Made by a program: the position numbers and the translations under genes | Origin: an uncultured Eubacteriales bacterium | GTDB lineage: Bacteria; Bacillota; Clostridia; Christensenellales; Aristaeellaceae | Assembly: GCA_900542445.1 (NCBI GenBank) | Contig: UQNN01000014.1 | Span: 1 to 51,350 of the forward strand | Reading direction: 5' to 3' | DNA length: 51,350 bases | Shown: positions 25,031-33,004 of the stretch, piece after piece | Layout: every line of letters begins with the position of its first letter | Numbering within the stretch: position 1 is the first letter of the stretch | The notes under the pieces: generated by a model | What the model saw: the letters and a program-made list of their open reading frames with translations, nothing else | What the model was told of the DNA's origin: nothing | Database searches by the model: none

Positions 25031-25217
25031 GGCTCTGCCTCAGACTCCGGCAAGAACCTGAGGTTCTTGCATTTCCCATATGGAAAAAAGCCGCTTGTCA
25101 AGCGGCTTTTTCTATGGGCATCGCAGAAAAAACAATCATCCCTGTTTTATCGCGAAGCGATTAAAAGAGAGAAGTCCAGAAACCTCCGGTTTCCGGCGGG
25201 GTATGGGGCGCCCCCAT
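25027..25217. repeat. Repeat family A copy with terminator between the ROK kinase and YhaM
   Basis: Palindromes CTGAGGC/GCCTCAG (25027-25043, over the ROK stop codon), CAAGAACCT/AGGTTCTTG (25051-25069), GAAACC/GGTTTC (25179-25193) and ATGGGG/CCCCAT (25203-25217). The segment CCTGTTTTATCGCGAAGCGA (25141-25160) resembles 14270-14290. Confidence 0.6.
25084..25112. terminator. Bidirectional terminator
   Basis: AAAAAGCCGCTT gtc AAGCGGCTTTTT, perfect 12-base arms with A- and T-runs on both sides. It serves the ROK gene on plus and probably the YhaM-type gene on minus. Confidence 0.85.
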
Positions 25218-25227
25218 CGTTTCTCCG

Positions 25228-26172
25228 TCACTCGACCTCGTCCTCCGGGATGCGATAGAGCTGGCGGTTGTCCAGCCCCCAAACTTTTTCGGAGAAGCCG
25301 CCGGGAATGGCGCGGGAGAGCGCTTCGTCCATTTCATATAGACGCGCGTCAAGCGTATCGATGGTGTTGAGCACCTCGGCTTCCGGGAACTTCGGCGCAA
25401 GCGGACTGCCGTATTCGGGAATGCCGTGGTGAGAGAGCACCATGTGCTGAAGCAGCAGGGCTTTACCGGGGCTGGCTTTCGTCTTTTCGGCGGCGAGCTG
25501 AATGTTGACCACGCCGCGGACGATGTGGCCGATGAGTTTGCCATCCACGCTGTAATCGGAAACAAGGCCGAGGGTATCCGCGTCCATCTCGTCGATTTTG
25601 GCGAGGTCGTGAACGATGACGCCCGCCGTCAGCAGGCTGGCGTTCAGCTGCGGATAGACAGTCATGATTGCGTTGGCGGCGCGGAGCATGGTCGTCGTAT
25701 GATGGAGCAGGCCGCCGCGCTCGGCGTGGTGCATCTGCTTGGCGGCGGGGAAGGTCAGCAGCTTGTCGCCCGCGCGGTCCAGCAGCTCGCAGGTGATTTT
25801 GCGCAGATCCGGATCGGCGATGTGATCCGCCGCGCGGACGACTTCGTCGAGCATTTCCTTCGGGTCGCGTGGGGCGCAGGGGATGAGCGTGGACATATCC
25901 ACTGCGTCGCGGCTTTCGGCGGCGCGGATTTTTTCCACGCGCAGCTGCATACGGCCGTTGAACTCGTTGCCCGTGGCGCGCACCTTGACGATGCTGCCCG
26001 CCAGCGGCGGCTGCACGGTGCCGTCCCACATTTTCGCGTTGATCGAGCCGGATTTATCGGCCAGCGTCATATCCAGATAGTTTTTGCCGTTGGCGCTGGC
26101 GCGCTGCTCGGCGGAACGGACGATGAGATACCCCTCAAAGCGGTCATCGCGCTTGATATCAGCCAAATACAT
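25228..26172 (-). CDS. yhaM: YhaM-type 3'-5' exoribonuclease (OB fold plus HD domain)
   Basis: A 314-residue protein, the same length as Bacillus YhaM. An OB-fold nucleic-acid-binding domain at about 14-85 is followed by an HD metal-dependent domain with GGLLHHTTTML (about 153-163) and the HD pair His188-Asp189 in VHDLAKIDEM, then SHHGIPEYGS. The family degrades RNA and single-stranded DNA from the 3' end. The start ATG at 26172 is 10 bases after GAAGGAG; a longer in-frame reading lacks support. A TTGCAA-17-CATAAT promoter is plausible at about 26204-26232. Confidence 0.85.
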   Translation of the reverse strand: MYLADIKRDDRFEGYLIVRSAEQRASANGKNYLDMTLADKSGSINAKMWDGTVQPPLAGSIVKVRATGNEFNGRMQLRVEKIRAAESRDAVDMSTLIPCAPRDPKEMLDEVVRAADHIADPDLRKITCELLDRAGDKLLTFPAAKQMHHAERGGLLHHTTTMLRAANAIMTVYPQLNASLLTAGVIVHDLAKIDEMDADTLGLVSDYSVDGKLIGHIVRGVVNIQLAAEKTKASPGKALLLQHMVLSHHGIPEYGSPLAPKFPEAEVLNTIDTLDARLYEMDEALSRAIPGGFSEKVWGLDNRQLYRIPEDEVE

Positions 26173-26574
26173 GATGAAAAAACTCCTTCCTGTGTCAAAT
26201 GATATTATGAACGATGCGGGCGGGGTTTGCAAGAATAAATTCATCTTTTGGAGGAAGAAAACGGAATCGCAAAGAAAATTTTCGGATTATTTGTCCTACA
26301 AATATCCTTCAAAACGGCGGCGAAAGTCATGTATTGCGCCAAAAGTGCATATAGATACAGCAGGATTTGGCTGATAAGCCATGGAAAAACTGGACAACCC
26401 GGTCAAAAAAAGGCGTTGACATCTGTTGAAACGTTGATTATAATAAACATACAAACGTCAACAGCGATAAAAAATAAATCTCAAAATCAGTGATTTATTT
26501 CAGAAACGCAGCTGACGGGAACGCGTTACTCAATGGGAGGAATCCCGTTGAAATAAAAAGAAGAGGTGTTTCCC
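26173..26574. other. 402-base intergenic region before mglB
   Basis: AT-rich and without a supported gene. It contains the leader and possible promoter of the YhaM-type gene on the left, and the mgl promoter with its dyad at 26416-26464. The middle (about 26235-26405) shows nothing I recognise. Confidence 0.6.
26416..26464 (+). promoter_or_regulatory. mgl promoter with overlapping dyad
   Basis: Consensus promoter: -35 TTGACA (26416-26421), 17-base spacer, -10 TATAAT (26439-26444). Inverted arms CTGTTGA (26423-26429) and TCAACAG (26458-26464) bracket the -10 box, and GTTGA occurs three times in the spacer region. A repressor site for sugar control is likely; the regulator is not in the window. 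Confidence 0.7.
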
Positions 26575-27660
26575 ATGAAAAAGTTTGTTTCCAAGATGCT
26601 CGCCGGCGCGCTGGGCCTGTCCATGCTGTGCGGCGTCGCGGCTGCTGAGGGTGAAACCTATGTGTCTTGGTACACGTTCGGCGACGTGTATCTCTCCAGC
26701 GTGCGTACCGCGCTGGATGCGGCGATGGAAGCCAAGGGCCTGACGGTCGTTGACAAGGATTCCAACGCGAACCAGCAGACCCAGACCGACGATATCAACA
26801 CCGCTCTGGTTACCGGCGCGAACGCTGTGGTCGTGAACCTGGTTGAGTCCGGCGCTATCGGCACCGCCGAAACCCTGATGAACGCCATCAAGGAAAAGGA
26901 CGTCCCGGCCGTGTTCTTCAACCGTGCGGTTTCCACCGACAACAACGAGGCTGCCGAGCTGTTCAAGGGCTATGAGAAGAGCGCCTTCATCGGCACCGAC
27001 TTCACCCAGGCGGGCATCATGCAGGGCAAGATGATCGGCGAGTATGTGCTTGAGCACTTCGACGAGATCGACCTCAACCATGACGGCAAGATTTCCTACG
27101 TCATGTTCAAAGGCGACGAAGCGAACCAGGAAGCCATCGCGCGCACCAAGTACGGCGTGGAGTGCGCCGATGAAGTGCTGACCGCGGCGGGCAAGCCGGC
27201 GCTTGAGTTCTACGACGCCAGCAACGCCAACAAGTACCTGGTTGACCTGAACGGCACCTGGTCCAACACCGCGTCCTTCGACTACATGCAGACCATCCTC
27301 GCGCAGTACAACGAGGCGAACAACAACATGGTCGAAGTCGTAATCTGCAACAACGACGATATGGCTCTGGGCGCAATCAACGCGCTGGTCAATGCGGGCT
27401 ACAACCTGCCGGGCGGCGAAGGCTGCACCGTGATCCCGGTGTTCGGCGTTGATGCGACCGACGCTGCCAAGGAACTCATCGCCAACAAGCAGATGACCGG
27501 TTCCATCAAGCAGGATGCGGAAGGCATGGCGGACGCTGTGGCGACCATCACTGCCAACCTCATCGCGGGCAAGGACAAGTTTGAAGGCCTGAACGAGAAC
27601 TACGAAGTCGTTGACGGCTGGACGGTCAACATCCCGTACTCTGTCTACACCGGCGAGTAA
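26575..27660 (+). CDS. mglB: Galactose/glucose-type substrate-binding lipoprotein or protein
   Basis: Periplasmic-binding-protein-like receptor of the sugar ABC importer (361 residues). Signal peptide at 1-23 (Met-Lys-Lys, then LAGALGLSMLCGVAAA). The EF-hand-like calcium loop DLNHDGKISYVMFKGDEANQEA, AIARTKYG, the TWSNTASFD region with the sugar-stacking Trp, NNDDMALGA and VFGVDATDAA are all arranged as in MglB. The ATG at 26575 follows AAGAGGTG. It is first in mglBAC. Galactose, glucose or a related sugar is likely; the ligand cannot be read from sequence. Confidence 0.88.
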   Translation: MKKFVSKMLAGALGLSMLCGVAAAEGETYVSWYTFGDVYLSSVRTALDAAMEAKGLTVVDKDSNANQQTQTDDINTALVTGANAVVVNLVESGAIGTAETLMNAIKEKDVPAVFFNRAVSTDNNEAAELFKGYEKSAFIGTDFTQAGIMQGKMIGEYVLEHFDEIDLNHDGKISYVMFKGDEANQEAIARTKYGVECADEVLTAAGKPALEFYDASNANKYLVDLNGTWSNTASFDYMQTILAQYNEANNNMVEVVICNNDDMALGAINALVNAGYNLPGGEGCTVIPVFGVDATDAAKELIANKQMTGSIKQDAEGMADAVATITANLIAGKDKFEGLNENYEVVDGWTVNIPYSVYTGE

Positions 27661-27680
27661 TTGCGGATCGATTTTTGAAT

Positions 27681-27722
27681 GACTCAGTGCGGAGGGTCTC
27701 ACAGCGATGAGTCCCTCCGCAT
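27681..27722 (+). other. Hairpin between mglB and mglA
   Basis: GCGGAGGG (27689-27696) pairs with CCCTCCGC (27713-27720), then ATGTTTC without a full T-run. GACTCA/TGAGTC (27681-27686 and 27708-27713) could form a competing stem. Such hairpins after binding-protein genes commonly protect the upstream mRNA or partly stop transcription, raising receptor over transporter levels. Confidence 0.6.
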
Positions 27723-27786
27723 GTTTCATTATAGGGTCGGCAGGGCCGGGCATGACGCGGCTTTCTGCCGGAAAGGAGAAGCACAT

Positions 27787-29292
27787 ATGGAAGAAAACGT
27801 ACTTCTTCGTATGGAGGGCATCTGCAAGAGTTTCCCCGGTGTAAAAGCGCTGGATAACGCGCAGCTTTCCGTGAGAGCGGGAACGGTTCACGCCTTGATG
27901 GGCGAAAACGGCGCGGGAAAATCGACGCTGATGAAATGTCTGTTCGGCATCTACTCAAAGGATTCCGGGCACATTTACCTCGACGGCAAGGAGATCGATT
28001 TCAAATCCTCCAGAGAAGCGCTGGACAACGGCGTGGCGATGGTGCATCAGGAACTGAACCAGGCGCTCAAGCGCACGGTGATGGACAACATCTGGCTGGG
28101 GCGCTATCCGCTGGTGAAAAAAGGGCTGCCGTTTGTATCCGACAAGCAGAGCTATGCCGATACGAAGAAAGTTTTTGACGACCTGGGTATCAACGTCAAC
28201 CCCAAAACCGTGATGAGCACGATGCCGGTTTCTCAGCGGCAGATGGTGGAAATCGCGAAGGCGGTTTCTTTCAACTCCAAGGTCATCGTGTTTGACGAGC
28301 CGACCTCCTCACTGACGGAGACGGAGGTCGAGCATCTGTTCCGCATCATCAACATGCTCAAAGAGCGCGGCTGCGGCATCATCTACATCTCGCACAAGAT
28401 GGAAGAGATTCTGCGGATTTCCGACGATGTGACTATCATGCGCGACGGCCAGTGGGTCGCCACGCGCCCGGCCAAAGAGCTGACGATGGACGAAATCATC
28501 CGCCTGATGGTCGGCCGTCCGCTGACCAACCGCTTCCCGCCGAAGGACAATGTTGTCGGCACGGAAGACATTTTGAAGGTGGAAGGGTTGACTGCCGAAT
28601 ACTCGCACCTGAGAGATGCGAGCATCCATGTGCGCAAGGGCGAAATCCTCGGCGTTGCGGGCCTGGACAGCTCCGGCCGCACCGAGCTGCTGGAAAACAT
28701 CTTCGGCAGCGCGACGCGCAAATCCGGCAAGATTTATAAGAATGGCCAGCTGGTGGGCAACAAGACCCCGCGCGAATCCATCAAAAACGGCTTTGCGCTG
28801 GTGACGGAGGAGCGCCGTGCGACGGGCATCCTCGGCATTCTGGATATCCGCGCGAACACGGTCATCGCGAGCCTGAAGAAGTATTTGAACGGCCCGTTCC
28901 TCAGCGATAAAAAGATGGCCGACGCGACGGACAGCATGATCAAAGCCATGCGCATCAAGACCCCGAACCAGCAGACCAAAATCAACACGCTTTCCGGCGG
29001 CAACCAGCAGAAGGTCATTTTCGGCCGCTGGATTTTGACGCAGCCGGACGTGCTGCTGCTGGACGAGCCGACGCGCGGCATTGACGTCGGCGCGAAATAC
29101 GAGATCTATCAGCTGATTCAGGATTTGGCGAAGCAGGGCAAAGCCGTGGTCATGGTCTCTTCCGAAATGCCCGAACTCTTGGGCGTTTGCAACAGGATCG
29201 TCGTCATGTCCGGCGGACGCGTTGCGGGCGAAGTGGACGCTGACAACACCACACAGGAAGAAATTATGACCCTTGCCGCGAAATACGCATAA
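27787..29292 (+). CDS. mglA: Sugar ABC importer ATPase with two ATP-binding domains
   Basis: A 501-residue fused ATPase that powers the MglC channel. The first domain has Walker A GENGAGKST (39-47), Q-loop VHQELNQ, signature-like VSQRQMVEIAKA and Walker B VIVFDEPTSSL. The second has a degenerate phosphate loop (GVAGLDSSGRTELL), as usual for this family, with a good LSGGNQQKVIFGRW signature and LLLDEPTRGIDVGAK. The start ATG at 27787 follows AAAGGAG; a longer frame starts inside the hairpin region and is unlikely. Confidence 0.93.
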   Translation: MEENVLLRMEGICKSFPGVKALDNAQLSVRAGTVHALMGENGAGKSTLMKCLFGIYSKDSGHIYLDGKEIDFKSSREALDNGVAMVHQELNQALKRTVMDNIWLGRYPLVKKGLPFVSDKQSYADTKKVFDDLGINVNPKTVMSTMPVSQRQMVEIAKAVSFNSKVIVFDEPTSSLTETEVEHLFRIINMLKERGCGIIYISHKMEEILRISDDVTIMRDGQWVATRPAKELTMDEIIRLMVGRPLTNRFPPKDNVVGTEDILKVEGLTAEYSHLRDASIHVRKGEILGVAGLDSSGRTELLENIFGSATRKSGKIYKNGQLVGNKTPRESIKNGFALVTEERRATGILGILDIRANTVIASLKKYLNGPFLSDKKMADATDSMIKAMRIKTPNQQTKINTLSGGNQQKVIFGRWILTQPDVLLLDEPTRGIDVGAKYEIYQLIQDLAKQGKAVVMVSSEMPELLGVCNRIVVMSGGRVAGEVDADNTTQEEIMTLAAKYA

Positions 29293-29307
29293 GGAGGACG
29301 ACATCCC

Positions 29308-30348
29308 ATGCCCGGTAAATTGGATTCTTTCAAAGCGCTTTCCGCGCAGGATAAGCGCCACGCGGTGGTCAACTGGCTGCTTGACCACGCGATGATCATC
29401 ATCATTCTGCTGCTGGCGGTGTACGTCCAGATTCAGCGCCCGCAGTTCTTCGGCGTTCCCTCGCTGGTGAACATCATCTCCCTGACGGCGGCGCGTCTGC
29501 CGATGGCGCTCGGCGTCGCGGGTTGTATCGTGCTGGCCGGTACGGACCTGACCGGCGGCCGCGTCGCGGGCCTGACTGCGTTCGTCGCGGCCATCCTGCT
29601 GCAAAAAGCGGGTGCGAACGGCCGCTTCATCGCCGACGGCGTGCCGCAGAACCTGCTGCTGGTCGTACTGCTGGTGATGGTCATCGGCGCGTGCATCGGC
29701 TTTGTTAACGGCTTCGTCATGGCGAAGTGGAAGCTGCATCCCTACATCATCACGCTGGCGATGCAGATGATCACCTACGGCATCTACCTGACGGTTTCCA
29801 ACTCCAAGCAGGTTTCCAGCCTGGATCCCAGCTACACCACCAATTTCGTCACCAAGTCTTTCGTGAAGTTTGGCACGACCTCCGTGCCGATGTACGTGGT
29901 GCTGGCGATCTTCGTGACGGCCATCATGTGGGTGGTCTGGAACAAGACCACCTTCGGCAAGAACATGTTTGCCGTCGGTTCCAACGAAGAAGCGGCGCGC
30001 GTTTCCGGCGTCAACGTTATGGCGACGATCATCGGCGTGTTTATGCTGGCGGGCGCGCTCTACGGCTACACCGGCTTCGTGGAGGCTGCGCGTCTCGGTT
30101 CTTCCACCGCAACCCTCGGCCTGAACTATGAGGCCGACGCGATCTCTGCGGCGGTTATCGGCGGCGTTTCTTTCGTCGGCGGCACCGGCAAGATCAGCGG
30201 CGTTATCCTCGGCGTGTTCATGATGCAGCTGATCATCTCCGGCATGACCTTCCTGGGCATTTCCGGTAACATCACCTACATCATCAAAGGCGCGGTTATC
30301 CTCATCGCGTGCATTCTGGATATGCGCAAGTACATGACCCGCAAGTAA
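29308..30348 (+). CDS. mglC: Sugar ABC importer permease
   Basis: A 346-residue membrane channel subunit of the BPD_transp_2 family with about 8-10 helices. Family motifs seen: LTAARLPMALGVAGCIVLAGTDLTGGRVAG, FVNGFVMAKWKLHPYIITLAM and AISAAVIGGVSFVGGTGKISG. The ATG at 29308 follows AAGGAGG by 10 bases, 15 bases after the mglA stop. Confidence 0.92.
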   Translation: MPGKLDSFKALSAQDKRHAVVNWLLDHAMIIIILLLAVYVQIQRPQFFGVPSLVNIISLTAARLPMALGVAGCIVLAGTDLTGGRVAGLTAFVAAILLQKAGANGRFIADGVPQNLLLVVLLVMVIGACIGFVNGFVMAKWKLHPYIITLAMQMITYGIYLTVSNSKQVSSLDPSYTTNFVTKSFVKFGTTSVPMYVVLAIFVTAIMWVVWNKTTFGKNMFAVGSNEEAARVSGVNVMATIIGVFMLAGALYGYTGFVEAARLGSSTATLGLNYEADAISAAVIGGVSFVGGTGKISGVILGVFMMQLIISGMTFLGISGNITYIIKGAVILIACILDMRKYMTRK

Positions 30349-30366
30349 GATTTGCGAAACAACGAA

Positions 30367-30397
30367 AGCCTGTCGATTTATGATCGGCAGGTTTTTT
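30367..30397 (+). terminator. Terminator after mglC
   Basis: CCTGTCGAT ttatg ATCGGCAGG (one G-T pair) followed by TTTTTT. Confidence 0.8.
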
Positions 30398-30440
30398 GAA
30401 AATGATCTCTTTCATTAAAACGAGAAAGAAGGATGAAATC

Positions 30441-30614
30441 GTGTCGCAACCTGAAAATGATTTTCGGCAGGAGGAAAAGAAGCCCCCCGTCCGCCACAAC
30501 TGGGTGACGGATATCTATGACAAGATGAACATCTCCGTGCGCTCGCTGGATATTGCGCTGGTGGTGCTCTGCGCGATCGTTGTCTTCTGCTTTATCTACG
30601 GCGCGAATCACTAA
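30441..30614 (+). CDS. Small C-tail-anchored membrane protein, unknown function
   Basis: A 57-residue protein: a charged N-terminal half rich in Gln, Glu and Lys, an aromatic stretch NWVTDIYDKM, then one membrane helix at about 36-54 (DIALVVLCAIVVFCFIYG). The start is GTG at 30441, 7 bases after GAAGGA; an in-frame ATG at 30402 lies next to the mglC terminator without a ribosome site. Low readthrough from mgl is one way to express it, since no separate promoter is clear. I do not recognise the family. Confidence 0.6.
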   Translation: MSQPENDFRQEEKKPPVRHNWVTDIYDKMNISVRSLDIALVVLCAIVVFCFIYGANH

Positions 30615-30616
30615 TC

Positions 30617-30678
30617 GAGAATAATTCTCAAAAAATTTTCTAAAAACGCTTGACAACTATACAATATATGAATATAAT
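30617..30678 (+). promoter_or_regulatory. Promoter and Fur-type operator of the fur-rubrerythrin operon
   Basis: Perfect promoter TTGACA (30650-30655), 17-base spacer, TATAAT (30673-30678). A perfect 6-1-6 palindrome GAGAATAATTCTC lies at 30617-30629 upstream of -35, and a second half-site GATTCTCA lies about 10 bases after the -10. This form fits Fur/PerR-family boxes and suggests autoregulation. Confidence 0.75.
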
Positions 30679-30714
30679 AATGATACAGATTCTCACTAAG
30701 CGAGGCGATAAGCG

Positions 30715-31107
30715 ATGAAAGCCAAAGTCAGCGCACAGGCGCAGCAAGTCTTAAACGCATTGGCTGCCAGGCGTTGTCACCTCACCGCAGACGAGATTCT
30801 GGAAAATCTGGAAGGTATCGGAACGGCGACCGTCTACCGCGCGCTGGATCATCTGACGGAAATGGGCCTGATTCGCAGGCTCTCCCTCGGCAGAAAGAGC
30901 GCGGTCTACGAATACATTCGCACCAATCACATGCACTTCGTCTGTGAGACGTGCGGCAGCGTCTTCGATATCGAGGCGGATTTCACAGGCATGGCGGCGG
31001 AAGCCGCGAAATGCTGCGGGCATCAGGTGACCTGGTGCGAGGTAACGGCTCACGGCGTCTGCAAGGATTGCCTGAGCAGGCAGAAGGCGTCAACCGACGA
31101 AGGCTGA
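30715..31107 (+). CDS. Fur-family transcriptional regulator (PerR-like)
   Basis: A 130-residue metal-dependent repressor. Winged helix at about 1-75 (GIGTATVYRALDHLTEMGLIRR is the recognition part), then the dimer/metal domain. HMHFVCETCG and CKDC supply the four structural zinc Cys. His and Asp residues around NHMHF and VFDIEAD fit the regulatory metal site. The N-terminus is somewhat short for PerR. The ATG follows GCGAGGCGATAAGCG. It is co-transcribed with rubrerythrin, which points to peroxide sensing, but Fur or Zur specificity cannot be excluded. Confidence 0.85.
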   Translation: MKAKVSAQAQQVLNALAARRCHLTADEILENLEGIGTATVYRALDHLTEMGLIRRLSLGRKSAVYEYIRTNHMHFVCETCGSVFDIEADFTGMAAEAAKCCGHQVTWCEVTAHGVCKDCLSRQKASTDEG

Positions 31108-31163
31108 GCGTTCAACGGTCTTCGGAGGCTCAACAAAAACGACAAAAACAGGAGGAAACGATT

Positions 31164-31709
31164 ATGAAAAAGTGGATTTGCACGGTTTGCGGTTATGTTT
31201 GGGAAGGCGAGAACCCGCCGGAGAAGTGCCCGCAGTGCGGCGTGCCGGCGAGCAAGTTTATCGAGCAGAAGGGCGAGCGCGCCTGGGCGGCTGAGCATGT
31301 GGTCGGCGTGGCCAAGGGCTGCCCGCAGGAGATCATCGACGGCCTGCGTGCGAACTTCGCGGGCGAGTGCAGCGAGGTTGGCATGTATCTGGCGATGGCG
31401 CGCGTCGCGCATCGCGAGGGCTATCCGGAAATCGGCCTCTACTGGGAGAAGGCCGCCTATGAAGAGGCTGAGCATGCGGCGAAGTTCGCCGAGCTGCTGG
31501 GCGAGGTCGTGACCGACTCCACCAAGAAGAATCTTGAAATGCGTGTGGATGCCGAGAACGGCGCGACCGAAGGCAAGGTTGAGCTGGCCAAGCTGGCCAA
31601 GCAGTATAACCTCGACGCGATCCACGACACCGTGCATGAGATGGCGCGCGACGAAGCCCGCCACGGCAAGGCCTTTGAGGGGCTGCTCAAGCGGTACTTC
31701 GGTAAGTAA
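31164..31709 (+). CDS. Reverse rubrerythrin
   Basis: Peroxide-reducing non-haem iron protein of anaerobes (181 residues). The rubredoxin domain is at the N-terminus (Cys6, Cys9, Cys22, Cys25), the reverse of classical rubrerythrin. The ferritin-like diiron domain follows (about 45-181), with GECSEVGMYLAMARVA, AAYEEAEHAAKF and EMARDEARHGKAF carrying the Glu and His ligands. The ATG follows AGGAGG. Second gene of the operon, so regulated with it. Confidence 0.93.
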   Translation: MKKWICTVCGYVWEGENPPEKCPQCGVPASKFIEQKGERAWAAEHVVGVAKGCPQEIIDGLRANFAGECSEVGMYLAMARVAHREGYPEIGLYWEKAAYEEAEHAAKFAELLGEVVTDSTKKNLEMRVDAENGATEGKVELAKLAKQYNLDAIHDTVHEMARDEARHGKAFEGLLKRYFGK

Positions 31710-31734
31710 GAAATTCAGATATTGTTTGAAAAAT

Positions 31735-31770
31735 GAGGGTTGCATCTTCAAAGAGGTGCAGCCCTCTTTT
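31735..31770 (+). terminator. Terminator after rubrerythrin
   Basis: GAGGGTTGCATC pairs imperfectly with GAGGTGCAGCCCTC around a short loop, followed by TTTT. Confidence 0.8.
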
Positions 31771-32206
31771 CGCGTTCTGAACGCCAAATTATGTCATATT
31801 TATGTTGCGAGAGGATTTCCACGGCACATTGTTTTTCTGATTATGTCACACCAAATGACGCTTATATTTTGCAATAAAACGGGGGCTGCTTCTGAAAACG
31901 GTACAGCCATTACTTCGTAAGAAGTTGTACGCCGAGTTTCAAACTGCGGCAAAAAGAGCGCGAAAACAGCCCAAAGTGGTACATCGAAGAAGTGGTACAT
32001 ATTTCGTAGCTGCATTATAGCATGGAACTTGTAAACGAAAACAGAACATCTTGATTGATTTTACAGGCATTTTTTCAACAATAGCAGAATAAATTAGATA
32101 CATCTTTTGGTAGAGCGGCGGTCGAAAAAACCTCGCTTTTTTTGTTTTTACATCGAAACATCGTACAATAAAACGACTGGTTATTGATGGGGCTATCACA
32201 GGTTAG

Positions 32207-32284
32207 ATGAATGTGAGCGAACTCGCGCGGATTTGTGATTTGAGCAGGTCGACGGTTTATAAATATTTGAAGATGATTGGATAA
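32207..32284 (+). pseudogene. Remnant of a serine recombinase C-terminal helix-turn-helix
   Basis: A 25-codon frame reads MNVSELARICDLSRSTVYKY then LKMIG. This is the form of the DNA-binding helix-turn-helix that ends resolvase/invertase-type recombinases. An in-frame TAG lies immediately before it and no catalytic domain is recognisable upstream, so only the last piece survives. It could also be the end of another HTH protein. Confidence 0.5.
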
Positions 32285-32320
32285 AGAAAGCCCTCTTTCC
32301 GAAAACAGAAAGAAGGCTTT
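32285..32320 (-). terminator. Terminator of the zinc-ribbon membrane protein gene
   Basis: AAAGCCTTCTTTC...GAAAGAGGGCTTT on the minus strand (one mismatch), followed by CTTTATC. Confidence 0.65.
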
Positions 32321-32338
32321 ACTACTATGATTTAATAA

Positions 32339-32854
32339 TTATTGCTTTCTGTGCTCTTTAGACCACTTCGTGAACTTTGCTCCGCAATTCTGGCATACAT
32401 CATTACCAGCTTCTTGGATTTTTCCACAAACAGGGCAAACAATCGTATCTGGCAAGGATTCATCTCCGTCCATCTCATCTGCACAAATTAAAGGTTCAGT
32501 ATATTCCTTTTTTTCCTCTTCAACCGGCAATGTATTTGGGTGCTTATAAACTTTTTCTTTACGTTGAAGATTGTTTTCGAAAGATTCCAGTCTTTTCTGC
32601 ATCGCTTCATGGTTTTTCCGAATCTCTTCCACGCTATCAATCAGTTGACCAAAACCATACGTAAAAAATCCACCAAGCCACGATCCTAAAGACCCCAATC
32701 CAATTATAAGCACTCCTAAAAGTATCGTTGAATCTGTTCCGTAATAAGCGCCTTGTCCCCATACAACAAATGCAGCTAGTACAGATGCTACGATTCCAAG
32801 TGTGCATACTACCTCTGCCAGCGTTTTAATTTTTCCTCCGATGTTGTCAAACAT
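32339..32854 (-). CDS. Membrane protein with C-terminal zinc ribbon, unknown function
   Basis: A 171-residue protein. Two membrane helices (about 10-33 and 41-65), then a charged coiled-coil-like segment (about 70-105), an acidic linker, and a C-terminal zinc ribbon with CPVCGK and CQNCGAKF. Cytoplasmic placement of the ribbon is likely. The start ATG at 32854 is 8 bases after GGAGGG. It stands alone in an AT-rich region between a remnant and XRE regulators, so probably accessory. No function can be assigned. Confidence 0.7.
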   Translation of the reverse strand: MFDNIGGKIKTLAEVVCTLGIVASVLAAFVVWGQGAYYGTDSTILLGVLIIGLGSLGSWLGGFFTYGFGQLIDSVEEIRKNHEAMQKRLESFENNLQRKEKVYKHPNTLPVEEEKKEYTEPLICADEMDGDESLPDTIVCPVCGKIQEAGNDVCQNCGAKFTKWSKEHRKQ

Positions 32855-32903
32855 TTTTCTTTCCCTCCGCTTTCTTTTGTCAATATCGTTTGACGTTGTT
32901 TGA

Positions 32904-32932
32904 ATTATAACATAAAATAAATGTCCGTTCAA
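32904..32932 (-). promoter_or_regulatory. Promoter of the zinc-ribbon membrane protein gene
   Basis: Minus strand: -35 TTGAAC (32932-32927), 17-base spacer, -10 TATAAT (32909-32904). Confidence 0.8.
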
Positions 32933-33004
32933 CGAGAATAGACAAAAATTATTCGACTAATTCTTTTCAGAAGTCCGCTATCATGAAATCAAGAGGTGAT
33001 AGCG

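Larger units (their letters stand above)
31710..32338. other. 629-base AT-rich region with no intact gene
   Basis: It contains the rubrerythrin terminator, a recombinase-like remnant at 32207-32284 and the terminator of the next minus-strand gene. Direct repeats AAGTGGTACAT at 31974-31984 and 31990-32000 lie next to an extended -10 (TGCTATAAT, minus strand, 32019-32011). The short minus-strand frame beyond it has no ribosome site. The base composition differs from the flanking chromosome; the stretch looks like a decayed insertion. Confidence 0.55.

Noticed and set aside
24027..26206. Identical 16-base word AATATCATTTGACACA at 24027-24042 and, inverted, at 26191-26206
   Set aside because: An exact 16-base match somewhere in 51 kb is expected by chance about once, and both copies lie in AT-rich promoter DNA containing TTGACA. 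In the second place the TTGACA has no matching -10 box.
26248..26493. Possible 81-residue gene before mglB
   Set aside because: TTG start without a usable ribosome site, low-complexity Lys/Ile/Ser content, and it runs across the mgl promoter.
31800..32015. Possible 71-residue gene on the minus strand next to TGCTATAAT
   Set aside because: No ribosome site; the sequence begins with a direct repeat and shows no protein-like composition. Kept only as a possible promoter in a decayed region.
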